From assembly GCA_900557255.1 (NCBI GenBank), contig USSA01000075.1:1-13820 (forward strand): 13,820 nucleotides of DNA, in the 5' to 3' direction. Positions within the stretch are counted from its first letter, which is position 1; each line of letters opens with the position of its first letter. The position numbers were made by a program, and so were the translations under genes. Below, piece after piece: positions 8,308 through 13,820 of this stretch. This DNA is from an uncultured Prevotella sp. GTDB taxonomy: Bacteria > Bacteroidota > Bacteroidia > Bacteroidales > Bacteroidaceae. The notes below the pieces were generated by a model. It made no database searches and was not told the origin of the DNA. It saw nothing but the letters and a program-made list of their open reading frames with translations.

Positions 8308-8875
8308 TAGATGATGTCAAAGGGGCATTGGCGGCACTTAAAACCGAGATGCAGGAAGACAGGCGAATAAAGTCGGGTGCTGACCTCAACGTGGGCGATA
8401 TTGTCTATCAGAACATGGACAGAAGCGATGGTTTGGTACTTAACAAAGGTTACGATGACAGACTGAAATACTTTGTAATCGTTGGCAAAAACTCTAAGGG
8501 CGATGCCATAGGGCTTTGCCTAATAAACTCCGACTTGGATTTTTACCGTAACGTTCCAGCCATGCAACGCTTTCAGTACATTTTAAAAGCCGAAGACTAC
8601 GAAGGCGTGTTGACAAAAGACAGCCGCTTGGATTGTGCACAGTTGTTTCCAATGAAGGCGAAAAAGAGCGTGCCGATGGCTTCCGCGGTTTTATGTTGGA
8701 CGATGGCACATATGTGCAACATCCACATTGGACACAGTTAATAAAGAGCCACTGGGCGCAAGTGTACAAGACCACTGGCACACCGTGCAGCTGCCCATTG
8801 TGCCAGGGCGAGAGCTATTCACGCCTCGCCTACGAGCACGAAACCAAACGAATTATCGAAGAATCGGAAATGTAA
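8301..8875 (+). pseudogene. Probable Panacea-partner toxin split by a -1 frame change
   Basis: The first frame starts at ATG 8301 and codes 122 well-formed residues up to about 8666. It then runs through a poor tail (SVPMASAVLC...) to a stop at 8741. From 8666 the -1 frame continues with a convincing sequence (ERADGFRGFMLDDGTYVQHPHW) to a stop at 8875. Joined in the run GCGAAAAAGAG, the two parts give about 191 residues. The junction is explained by loss of one A from a six-A run, or by slippage on G-AAA-AAG. The N-terminal part (VGDIVYQNMD, then KYFVIVGKNSKGDAIGLCLINS) resembles a PemK-like small beta-barrel, which is an inference. The C-terminal part ends in a CSCPLC motif followed by a charged helix. 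The 7-nt overlap with the Panacea antitoxin marks it as the cognate toxin. As read it should be truncated unless frameshifting occurs. Confidence 0.75.
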
Positions 8876-8906
8876 AAAAGCATTTTGGTGAAAAATCACA
8901 AAGATT

Positions 8907-8942
8907 AAGCCGTGTTAGGGTAGCACCTCAATACGGCTTTTT
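8907..8942 (+). terminator. Intrinsic terminator after the Panacea locus
   Basis: AAGCCGT (8907-8913) pairs with ACGGCTT (8933-8939) around a 19-nt loop, and the stem runs into TTTTT (8938-8942). It lies 32 nt after the stop at 8875. On the minus strand the following bases (AATCTTTG) are only weakly T-rich, so it chiefly serves the + strand. Confidence 0.8.
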
Positions 8943-8966
8943 GTGTGTCATGGACTTATGACACAC
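8943..8966. terminator. Second hairpin between the convergent Panacea and hipA genes
   Basis: GTGTGTCAT and ATGACACAC are perfect 9-bp arms with a 6-nt loop, nine nt beyond the hipA stop and directly abutting the + strand terminator. It has no T-run on the hipA strand. It may act with the neighbouring stem in ending both transcripts, or protect the hipA mRNA 3' end. Confidence 0.5.
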
Positions 8967-8975
8967 TCACTTATT

Positions 8976-10265
8976 CTATCTATGTAGTGTAGAACCACAT
9001 TTCCATTCCATCCCTTCTTCTATACGTTCTTGAAAAACTTTTAGGTCACTTCTTGACAAACCGCATCTCAAAGCCATGCTCTCCCAATATCTCATATTGC
9101 GAGTAACATCCTTAATAATTCCTCTAGCAGTTGTTTCATCCAACATATAGCTTTCATGGGCATCATAAAGTACATCCAAGCTAGATTCATTGGTATAACC
9201 ATCGATTAGCAAGGAATGGTAATATTTGTTGGTAGGGTTCATATCATAAGCTGGTGACAGGTGCCATCCATCCTTTTTCAAAAGGAAAGCATGATTTCTG
9301 AAATGGTCATCAGTATTGCCTATGCAAATATTGAACGCCACACGGCGATACAGTTCCTCCAATTCTTTTTCCATATCAACACTTCCATTGGCCACAATAA
9401 AATCCACAATATCAAGATACCCCTTTCCTGTACTTTCCCCATCACCATCGTTCAATCCCAACAATGTAAGAGAAGATGCCATGTGTATTCTCTTTCCATT
9501 CTCTGTTCTGTCAAACCTTTTAGACAAAAGGACATCACGACTATCCTTGCTTGAAACCACTCTGCACTCCGCAGCGTTTATACCACAATCCTTAGCCATA
9601 GAATGAGCAAAATATTCCCAACGTGAAATGTTTATCTCATCCCCTACAGAAGGAAATTTCGCAACATATAAATCTTCACCTTCCTTCACACAAGCCTTAG
9701 GTCTAGCTCCTCCCATAGAAGAACCTGGTTGGAATATTCGCTGAATCCATCTTGATTCAGGTTCCATTCTGTTCAACTCACTCTTCTCTATCTGACCTGC
9801 AGCCTCCAACAGTTCATCCAAGAACAAAATTGGTGGAATTGAATATGACTTATTATAACTTATGTAAGCATCTGTAGCTATGTCCTTGAAACGAAAAGCA
9901 CCCATTCTTAAGGAATCCTCCACTCCTTTCAAGTAGTCCCAATCAGAAATATTTACCCTGCGTTCTCCAGAGTCTTTCATTTCCTGGTGGATTCTCAAAT
10001 CAATAAGTCTTCGTCCCCATCTGTCAGGCAGTGCATCAGAGAATGTTCCAAATATCCTGTTTCTTGTAGGATTATATTGAACCCCAGGAAAAGATTGCAG
10101 CTCCTTTCCTAGATTTAAAGAAGGATGTCTTTTCAACCAGTCCTTATCATACTCAAAGGTATATACATCTGTCCCCCTCTGAGATTCATGCCCAAGAAGT
10201 CCTATAGTTTCCTCATTTTCAAGCCAATCAAAGTCGGCAACAACCTTAATTTTTTCCATTGTCAT
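8976..10265 (-). CDS. hipA: HipA-type serine/threonine kinase toxin
   Basis: The 429-residue protein is a full-length HipA (E. coli HipA is 440). HipA kinases phosphorylate targets such as glutamyl-tRNA synthetase, which stalls translation and induces persistence; HipB holds them inactive. Visible signs are the N-terminal HipA subdomain (IFGTFSDALPDRWGRRLIDL, 71-90), the Ser-rich nucleotide loop GSSMGGARPK (181-190), the lysine VAKF (201-204), the catalytic loop GNTDDHFRN (316-324) and the metal-binding LSPAYDMNP (336-344). No key residue appears lost, so the kinase should be active. Many Bacteroidota carry HipA split into N- and C-terminal proteins; here both halves are one chain. It overlaps hipB in an ATGA junction. 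A second ATG two codons in (10259) is an alternative start. Confidence 0.95.
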   Translation of the reverse strand: MTMEKIKVVADFDWLENEETIGLLGHESQRGTDVYTFEYDKDWLKRHPSLNLGKELQSFPGVQYNPTRNRIFGTFSDALPDRWGRRLIDLRIHQEMKDSGERRVNISDWDYLKGVEDSLRMGAFRFKDIATDAYISYNKSYSIPPILFLDELLEAAGQIEKSELNRMEPESRWIQRIFQPGSSMGGARPKACVKEGEDLYVAKFPSVGDEINISRWEYFAHSMAKDCGINAAECRVVSSKDSRDVLLSKRFDRTENGKRIHMASSLTLLGLNDGDGESTGKGYLDIVDFIVANGSVDMEKELEELYRRVAFNICIGNTDDHFRNHAFLLKKDGWHLSPAYDMNPTNKYYHSLLIDGYTNESSLDVLYDAHESYMLDETTARGIIKDVTRNMRYWESMALRCGLSRSDLKVFQERIEEGMEWKCGSTLHR

Positions 10266-10579
10266 TTTCCTGTTACACGTTTTTTATTCTTTAGATCAAT
10301 ATCTTGTATGACCTTTCCCATCTCATCGTTCTTAGCAATGAGCAACAACTCATCAGGCATCTGCAGTGCATTCAAAACACGTGCCAATACCCCTACTGAA
10401 ACTTCAGGTGAGCCACTTTCCAATCTTGCCAAAGTTTGGCGACTACATTGTGCTCTTGCTGCTACAATTTCCATGGTCAAGTTTCTCCTCATTCTCGCCA
10501 TTTTAAGTTGCTCACCCATTACACAAAGATTCTCCGCCAGTTGTCTGGTCATCCAATTTGCTTTTGTAAACTTTGTCAT
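10262..10579 (-). CDS. hipB: HipB-type HTH antitoxin and autorepressor
   Basis: The 105-residue protein contains an XRE-type helix-turn-helix domain (about 18-75), including GEQLKMARMRRNLTMEIVA and the recognition region CSRQTLARLESGSPEVSVGV. A lysine/arginine-rich C-terminus (LKNKKRVTGK) follows. HipB proteins bind palindromic operators as dimers and neutralise HipA. An extended N-terminal segment of about 17 residues precedes the HTH. The stop codon overlaps the hipA start (ATGA), so the two are translationally coupled with the antitoxin first. A palindrome and repeated half-sites lie just upstream, as expected for autoregulation. Confidence 0.93.
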   Translation of the reverse strand: MTKFTKANWMTRQLAENLCVMGEQLKMARMRRNLTMEIVAARAQCSRQTLARLESGSPEVSVGVLARVLNALQMPDELLLIAKNDEMGKVIQDIDLKNKKRVTGK

Positions 10580-10604
10580 TGCTTATAATGTTACATATAC
10601 GCAA

Positions 10605-10636
10605 CAAAGATACTAAATAAAGTTATATGAATATAA
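10605..10636 (-). promoter_or_regulatory. hipBA promoter
   Basis: On the minus strand TATCTTTG (10612 down to 10605) matches the -7 consensus TAnnTTTG. The expected -33 position, about 20 nt upstream, has only GTTAT-like bases instead of TTTG, so this element is weak. The transcription start would fall near 10598, about 19 nt before the hipB ATG. The -33 area is covered by the palindrome at 10622-10637. Confidence 0.75.
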
Positions 10637-10686
10637 CATTCCGCTCATTCTATAACTTTTTTTAATTTAAGTTTATCTGATATAAC
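10622..10686. promoter_or_regulatory. Candidate HipB operator cluster
   Basis: GTTATATGAATATAAC (10622-10637) has perfect 7-nt arms around a 2-nt centre and overlaps the -33 area of the hipBA promoter. Two further TATAAC half-sites follow at 10651-10656 and 10681-10686, making four half-sites in 65 nt. HipB dimers are known to bind several operators upstream of their genes, so this layout fits. The assignment to HipB is inferred. Confidence 0.6.
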
Positions 10687-10876
10687 AAAAAATCTGAGGC
10701 ACAGCATCAATTCCATAGTCTTGGAGAGTTTTGGGCTTCAAGAACACATTGACATTCCCGACAACATAAGCACAAGCCTTGTCTCTCCCTTCGAAATACG
10801 GGGTTAGCTGATGGCTTACGGAATATCAAATGCAAGCAGAACTTCTTACGAGGATATGCTTTAGCCTATCTTCCAT
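10673..10876 (-). pseudogene. Decayed gene fragment downstream of abiEii, family unknown
   Basis: The gap between AbiEii and hipB is not featureless on the minus strand. From 10825 to a TAA at 10673, 50 codons read like real protein (for example YFEGRDKACAYVVGNVNVFL, then LKPKTLQDYGIDAVPQI). In the same frame a start ATG at 10876 with 16 codons is cut off from it by one TGA (10828-10826). Alternatively, another frame (from 10865, KAYPRKKFCLHLIFRKPSA) reads well up to about 10803 and would join by a frame change. Either way the reading is broken. The fragment begins 13 nt after the AbiEii stop and may once have been a third gene of that operon. I do not recognise the family. Confidence 0.4.
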
Positions 10877-10888
10877 ATAAGCCTCTTC

Positions 10889-11806
10889 CTAATACATCTT
10901 CAAGCCAAAATAGTCTGTCAATTTAGATATTGATTCTTCAAATTTCTTGGTGTTTGTATTTCTTAACTTGTTGATGTTCTGAAGTTTCCATTTCACGGAT
11001 GGATAATCACCTAAATAACCAGAAGAACACAAACTCCATTCAGGTTCGCCTTTCTCATAAGATACGAGAAAGCGTTTATCTTCCTCTGTTAAGTTGTCAT
11101 TAACCATCTGCACCAAATGATGCCTTGCCTCCTCGTAATCAGAATACGAGAATGGTATATCTGACATGCCTTCAAACTGTTTCTCCAATGCGTCAGACTG
11201 GTCTATTTGATGTGGACTTAATGATTCAATGATTGGCTTGTCACTGCCCAAAAGACAAAGCATAAAACCATCTTTTACATCGGCAAAAGATTCTATTTCC
11301 ATATACTTGCAATCAAATAGATCACGAGGATGCTGACGGCTTAGAGCAGCTGTTATTTTCCCTCCATACAGCTGACTAAAACCTACAGTTCTAGCCTTGC
11401 ATGCCATATTAAAATCTTCTTGTGCCTTAGCGCAAAGCATCAAGTCTTGTGTCGAACCTATAATACCTCTCTTTGTTCCGTTGACCTCAATCTTTACGGT
11501 AGCTCCTTCATGTGAGCACTGAAGTTTCCATACATCTGGCTTGTGAACGATATGTATGCCAGGGATGCTTCTTTCTATCATTATTTTTAGTTCCACAAGA
11601 TATTCATTGATGGTGTCAAGGCTAGTCTTGCGGTCTTGGATAGGAATGTAAGTAAGGTCTATGTCCACAGAATAGCGTGGCATATTCTTGTGGAACAGAT
11701 TGATAGCTGTTCCACCATGTACGGCAAAGTCTTTGATGCGAAACACAGATGGCATTATTTTGATTAGCAATGCCACTTGACGGTGATATATATTATTCAT
11801 AATCAT
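10889..11806 (-). CDS. abiEii: AbiEii/AbiGii nucleotidyltransferase toxin
   Basis: The 305-residue protein is the toxin of an AbiE (type IV) toxin-antitoxin/abortive infection pair. Family members are DNA-polymerase-beta-like nucleotidyltransferases, and relatives such as MenT add nucleotides to tRNA acceptor ends and stop translation. The motifs are present: VHGGTAINLF (29-38), then RYSVDIDL (44-51) with the metal-binding Asp48 and Asp50; a further acidic strand KIEVNG (105-110); and the downstream block GGKITAALSRQHPRDLFD (148-165). The catalytic set is intact. The start codon lies inside the end of abiEi (14-nt overlap), so translation is coupled to the antitoxin. A second ATG two codons in (11800) is also possible. 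Confidence 0.93.
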   Translation of the reverse strand: MIMNNIYHRQVALLIKIMPSVFRIKDFAVHGGTAINLFHKNMPRYSVDIDLTYIPIQDRKTSLDTINEYLVELKIMIERSIPGIHIVHKPDVWKLQCSHEGATVKIEVNGTKRGIIGSTQDLMLCAKAQEDFNMACKARTVGFSQLYGGKITAALSRQHPRDLFDCKYMEIESFADVKDGFMLCLLGSDKPIIESLSPHQIDQSDALEKQFEGMSDIPFSYSDYEEARHHLVQMVNDNLTEEDKRFLVSYEKGEPEWSLCSSGYLGDYPSVKWKLQNINKLRNTNTKKFEESISKLTDYFGLKMY

Positions 11807-12557
11807 AGAGTTCTTTTGGAATTGTCATTTTATATTTTGCTATATAGGTACCGCTCTTTGCGAGTTGCATTTTGCTGTCACCTATGTCTATCTTGGATGT
11901 ATCGAGCATGTCATACCAATAATGTTTTGCTTTTTCTGCCATATATAGGAACAAGCGTTTTACTTTGTAGCTTGTCGTATGTTCGAGGAGTTCTTGCACA
12001 ACCTTTGGACGAAGCGATGTAAGTTGTTCCATTATATAGTACAAGTCCATGAGCGAATATCTTTTGGAAGATAAAAGCAGACACTCCATAAAAGCCAATT
12101 CAGGCGATGATGCCAAAAGACTATACTTTTCTATTGGAACATTGGATGTTGGAACATACTGAAAAACATCTGTAGAGAACAATATGTAGTTATGGTCAAA
12201 TATGTTTGTTTTAAGCCAACTTGGTGCTTTGTCATTTCCATGTGCCACCATCAGTGTTGGCTTTCCCATGGGTACATAATGATTGAATCCTTCCAACTCT
12301 AGCGCAGAATGAGCCGCAACACGATATTGTTTGCCCAATTGCTCATTGTAACAAGCCAAGGCGACTAAAGCGTTTCTGCCATTGCCTTTTATAGCCATAA
12401 CTCCACGACTTAAGCTTTCCAGCCACCCTGAAGCCTTATACTTGTTCAAGAGTTGTCTGGAATATCCCTCTTCTTTCAGCCATTGCGAAAACATAAGCCC
12501 ATTGGCATATCGAGAAAGAACAAGGCGTTTTATATTTCCTACCGTTTGTACACCCAT
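11793..12557 (-). CDS. abiEi: AbiEi-type antitoxin and transcriptional repressor
   Basis: The 254-residue protein is the first gene of the AbiE pair. AbiEi proteins have an N-terminal winged helix that binds inverted repeats at their own promoter and a C-terminal domain needed for antitoxicity. Here FSQWLKEEGYSRQLLNKYKA, followed by SGWLESLSRGVMAI (about 23-56), matches the winged-helix pattern 'l---Gis---v--l---GwL-rl-rGvY'. The mid region (SSPELAFMECLLL, 150-162) matches the conserved 'SPERA-LE' helix of the family. It should repress the operon and counter AbiEii without binding it, as known for type IV systems. The gene has its own consensus promoter, with a short leader of about 20 nt, and overlaps the toxin gene by 14 nt. 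Confidence 0.88.
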   Translation of the reverse strand: MGVQTVGNIKRLVLSRYANGLMFSQWLKEEGYSRQLLNKYKASGWLESLSRGVMAIKGNGRNALVALACYNEQLGKQYRVAAHSALELEGFNHYVPMGKPTLMVAHGNDKAPSWLKTNIFDHNYILFSTDVFQYVPTSNVPIEKYSLLASSPELAFMECLLLSSKRYSLMDLYYIMEQLTSLRPKVVQELLEHTTSYKVKRLFLYMAEKAKHYWYDMLDTSKIDIGDSKMQLAKSGTYIAKYKMTIPKELYDYE

Positions 12558-12586
12558 AGTTTACCTATTTACTTATTTTTCAACCG

Positions 12587-12618
12587 CAAAGGTATAAAAA
12601 TAATTTTATTCTACCAAA
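12587..12618 (-). promoter_or_regulatory. abiE operon promoter
   Basis: On the minus strand TTTG (12618-12615) and TACCTTTG (12594-12587) match the Bacteroides -33 and -7 elements with a 20-nt spacer. The spacer contains the AT-only inverted repeat ATAAAA-ATAA-TTTTAT (about 12594-12609), a possible but weak AbiEi binding site because such repeats arise easily in A+T-rich DNA. Confidence 0.85.
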
Positions 12619-12885
12619 TATTATACTTATTTTTATCCTAAAAATTACGCTAAAATCTGCAGAATAGCTTAAAATGAGCGATTTATGAGTGTTTCACCTC
12701 AATGGAGGTAATGATTTAGCAACGGTTCTAATTTCTGCAATCTGCATACGTTTGCTTACCTAACAACTCTTATTAACTGCAAAATTACAACAATAACACG
12801 AAACCGCAAGGGATTTTTGCAACTTTTTACAGTTAAATTTCTGTAATTATATAATGTGGCATAATCGTAATCACAGAAAAAGATG
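12619..12885. other. Intergenic stretch between divergent abiE and AbiF loci
   Basis: No convincing gene is visible here. It holds a small perfect hairpin (ACCTC-AATG-GAGGT, about 12697-12710) and a TACGTTTG -7-like match on the + strand (12747-12754) without a -33 element. A minus-strand reading frame of 17 codons (from an ATG at 12748, MQIAEIRTVAKSLPPLR) lies just downstream of a candidate minus promoter. The rest is A+T-rich. Confidence 0.5.
12780..12809 (-). promoter_or_regulatory. Candidate second minus-strand promoter upstream of abiE
   Basis: On the minus strand TTG (12809-12807) and TAATTTTG (12787-12780) match the -33 and -7 elements with a 19-nt spacer. A transcript from here would run toward abiEi and could form a longer leader carrying the small hairpin and the 17-codon frame. 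It could equally be a chance match in A+T-rich DNA. Confidence 0.35.
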
Positions 12886-12893
12886 TATTTTTG
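12886..12893 (+). promoter_or_regulatory. -7 element for the AbiF-linked RNA
   Basis: TATTTTTG matches TAnnTTTG exactly and lies 27 nt before the first arm of the RNA hairpin. The expected -33 position (about 12862-12866) has no TTG, so the promoter would be of weak form. Transcription should begin near 12900. Confidence 0.6.
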
Positions 12894-12899
12894 TAGGCA

Positions 12900-12980
12900 A
12901 GAATCATATAAAAACAAGACCCGATAGCTTGACGAATCAGAGGCTACCGGGAATCAACGCTACAAAGATAGTGTTTTTTC
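12900..12980 (+). ncRNA. Structured RNA upstream of the AbiF-type gene, probable RNA antitoxin
   Basis: About 80 nt after the -7 element fold into two neighbouring hairpins. The first has arms CCCGATAGC (12920-12928) and GCTACCGGG (12943-12951) with one A-C mismatch. Inside it an extra stem TTGA/TCAG closes a CGAA loop, leaving a two-base AG bulge. The second has arms AACGCTA (12956-12962) and TAGTGTT (12969-12975) with a six-nt loop and runs into T residues to 12979, so it could be the terminator. An alternative long-range stem AACAAGA (12913-12919) with TCTTGTT (12979-12985) would close the whole unit. GAATCA occurs three times (12901, 12934, 12951). AbiF-family genes have been reported to sit beside a conserved non-coding RNA that acts as antitoxin. 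Fold, placement and orientation fit that, but homology was not tested. Confidence 0.72.
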
Positions 12981-13011
12981 TTGTTACAACCAAGTAAATG
13001 GACGATTTTTT

Positions 13012-13704
13012 ATGGAATATTTAGAATTTGAGCGAATCTTGTCTGCCAAACGAATGCAGAGATATAAGGATGCTGCGAATGGTGACACTCGCAAGGCTAT
13101 GGCTTTGTATCGCTACAACTTACGTTTGTCGCAGGAGATGTTTACGATAGTTAGCTGCTTTGAAGTGGCATTGCGTAATGCGATTGATAGTCTTTTGGTG
13201 CCGACCTTGGGAGAGAATTGGCTGAAAGATTCTGTTCAAGACAATGGAATATTCTCCAATGGACGCATGAACGAGACAAGGAAAATCATAGAAAAGGCAT
13301 ACAACCGATTGAATAGACAAGGCATATACTCTCATTCCAAACTGATTGCAGAAATGGAATTCGGTGTATGGAAATATATGTATTCCTCACTGCAATATCG
13401 TGCGACAGGGCAATGTCTGTTAAGGGCATTCCCGAATAAGCCTCGTTCGTCAGCTGCTGTTCAATACAATAACGCCTACATATTCAACGAACTTGACAAG
13501 GTGAATAGTTTGAGAAACAGAATTGCGCACCATGAACCCATCTGTTTCAGACTTCATGCATCGGAAATAGACACAAGTTATATCGTCAATGAATACCAGA
13601 AAATTCAGACTTTATTCTCTTGGATGGGAATAGATTCTCGTTCAATGTTGTATGGGCTCGACCATGTGCAGAGTGTCTGTTCCAAAATCAATGCCTTAAA
13701 GTAA
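13012..13704 (+). CDS. Abi_2 family (AbiD/AbiF-type) HEPN abortive-infection protein
   Basis: This 230-residue all-helical protein matches the Abi_2 family. The N-terminal half has YRYNLRLSQEMFTIVSCFEV with ALRNAID (41-59), the typical 'N--ls-a-----FEvaLRNai' segment. The C-terminal half has NELDKVNSLRNRIAHHEPI (159-177), which contains the HEPN ribonuclease motif R-x4-H (Arg168 to His173) with Asn169 and a second His. HEPN proteins of this type cleave RNA and act as toxins or phage-triggered suicide factors; AbiF has been proposed as the ancestor of Cas13. No second gene for a protein antitoxin adjoins it, and a structured RNA lies 32 nt upstream. No clear ribosome-binding site precedes ATG 13012, which is common in Bacteroidota. 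The active-site motif is intact. Confidence 0.9.
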   Translation: MEYLEFERILSAKRMQRYKDAANGDTRKAMALYRYNLRLSQEMFTIVSCFEVALRNAIDSLLVPTLGENWLKDSVQDNGIFSNGRMNETRKIIEKAYNRLNRQGIYSHSKLIAEMEFGVWKYMYSSLQYRATGQCLLRAFPNKPRSSAAVQYNNAYIFNELDKVNSLRNRIAHHEPICFRLHASEIDTSYIVNEYQKIQTLFSWMGIDSRSMLYGLDHVQSVCSKINALK

Positions 13705-13742
13705 GGTACATTTATATTCTTTAACAAAATTTCGTGCAGTCA

Positions 13743-13820
13743 TCAAGCAGTTGGTGTATCTATACCAAAATAGATAGTACGAAACAATTCGCTCATGGCT
13801 TCAAATATAACAACATTAGT
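13743..13820 (-). CDS. Possible C-terminal end of a gene entering from the right edge
   Basis: On the minus strand 25 codons are open from the window edge to a TGA at 13743-13745 and read plausibly (EAMSELFRTIYFGIDTPTA). A different minus frame is open from about 13808 to a TAA at 13696-13698 and also looks protein-like at its end (LMTARNFVKEYKCTLL). These could be two alternatives or one frame-broken gene. The stretch is too short to name a family. The bases 13705-13742 hold no other feature I can support. Confidence 0.25.
   Translation of the reverse strand, partial: TNVVIFEAMSELFRTIYFGIDTPTA

Noticed and set aside
8657..8670. Programmed -1 frameshift of the dnaX type
   Set aside because: The site is G-AAA-AAG, not the canonical A-AAA-AAG, and no strong stem follows within about 10 nt. 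A homopolymer deletion is simpler, so slippage is kept only as an alternative.
8633..8875. The frame from TTG 8633 as an independent small gene
   Set aside because: Its first residues overlap the good part of the upstream frame, the start is weak, and the sequence reads best as the continuation of the gene starting at 8301.
8728..8961. Long open frame overlapping the end of the toxin gene and its terminator
   Set aside because: It runs through an intrinsic terminator, and its composition (many Arg, Thr, Gln) suggests a frame shadow.
10981..11531. Direct repeat GAAGTTTCCAT (10981 and 11521)
   Set aside because: Both copies lie in the AbiEii coding region and encode the short Trp-Lys-Leu-Gln motif; no sign of an att site or duplication.
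12901..12956. CRISPR array suggested by three GAATCA copies
   Set aside because: The repeat is only six nt, spacing is uneven, and it lies within an RNA fold.

Overview
The window looks like part of an integrated conjugative element, with its cargo, from a Bacteroidota genome, probably a gut Bacteroidales such as Bacteroides or Prevotella. The evidence is moderate A+T content, several promoters matching the Bacteroidota consensus (TTTG, about 20 nt, then TAnnTTTG), a Bacteroidales-style VirD4/TraG/MobC coupling protein, and secreted proteins whose predicted mature ends begin with Gln. No rRNA, tRNA, complete insertion sequence or CRISPR array was seen.

Region 1 (91-7614, + strand) is a tightly packed conjugation operon. 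In order it encodes an 873-residue protein built from repeated modules, a two-helix membrane protein with a bacterial PH domain, two consecutive exported helical proteins (possibly VirB5/TrbJ-like), the coupling-protein ATPase, and two small proteins of unknown function. It ends at a strong intrinsic terminator (7629-7658). The relaxase, VirB4 and integrase genes are not in view.

Region 2 (about 7687-13704) holds four different toxin-antitoxin or abortive-infection type loci side by side: (a) a Panacea/SocA-domain antitoxin gene overlapping a probable toxin gene that is broken or slipped by a -1 frame change in an A-run; (b) hipB-hipA on the minus strand, with a palindromic operator at its promoter; (c) an AbiEi/AbiEii pair on the minus strand, followed by a decayed gene fragment; (d) an Abi_2/AbiF-type HEPN protein preceded by a compact structured RNA with its own -7 element and a terminator-like hairpin. 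The four loci have their own promoters or terminators and do not share an orientation, which suggests they were acquired separately as stability or anti-phage cargo of the element.

The most notable items are the AbiF-type protein with its upstream RNA (a likely RNA-antitoxin pair of the family proposed as the ancestor of Cas13), the Panacea partner that carries a Cys-X-Cys-X-X-Cys tail in another frame, the modular 873-residue transfer-operon protein, and a half-site (TATAAC/GTTATA) shared by the Panacea and hipBA promoters.
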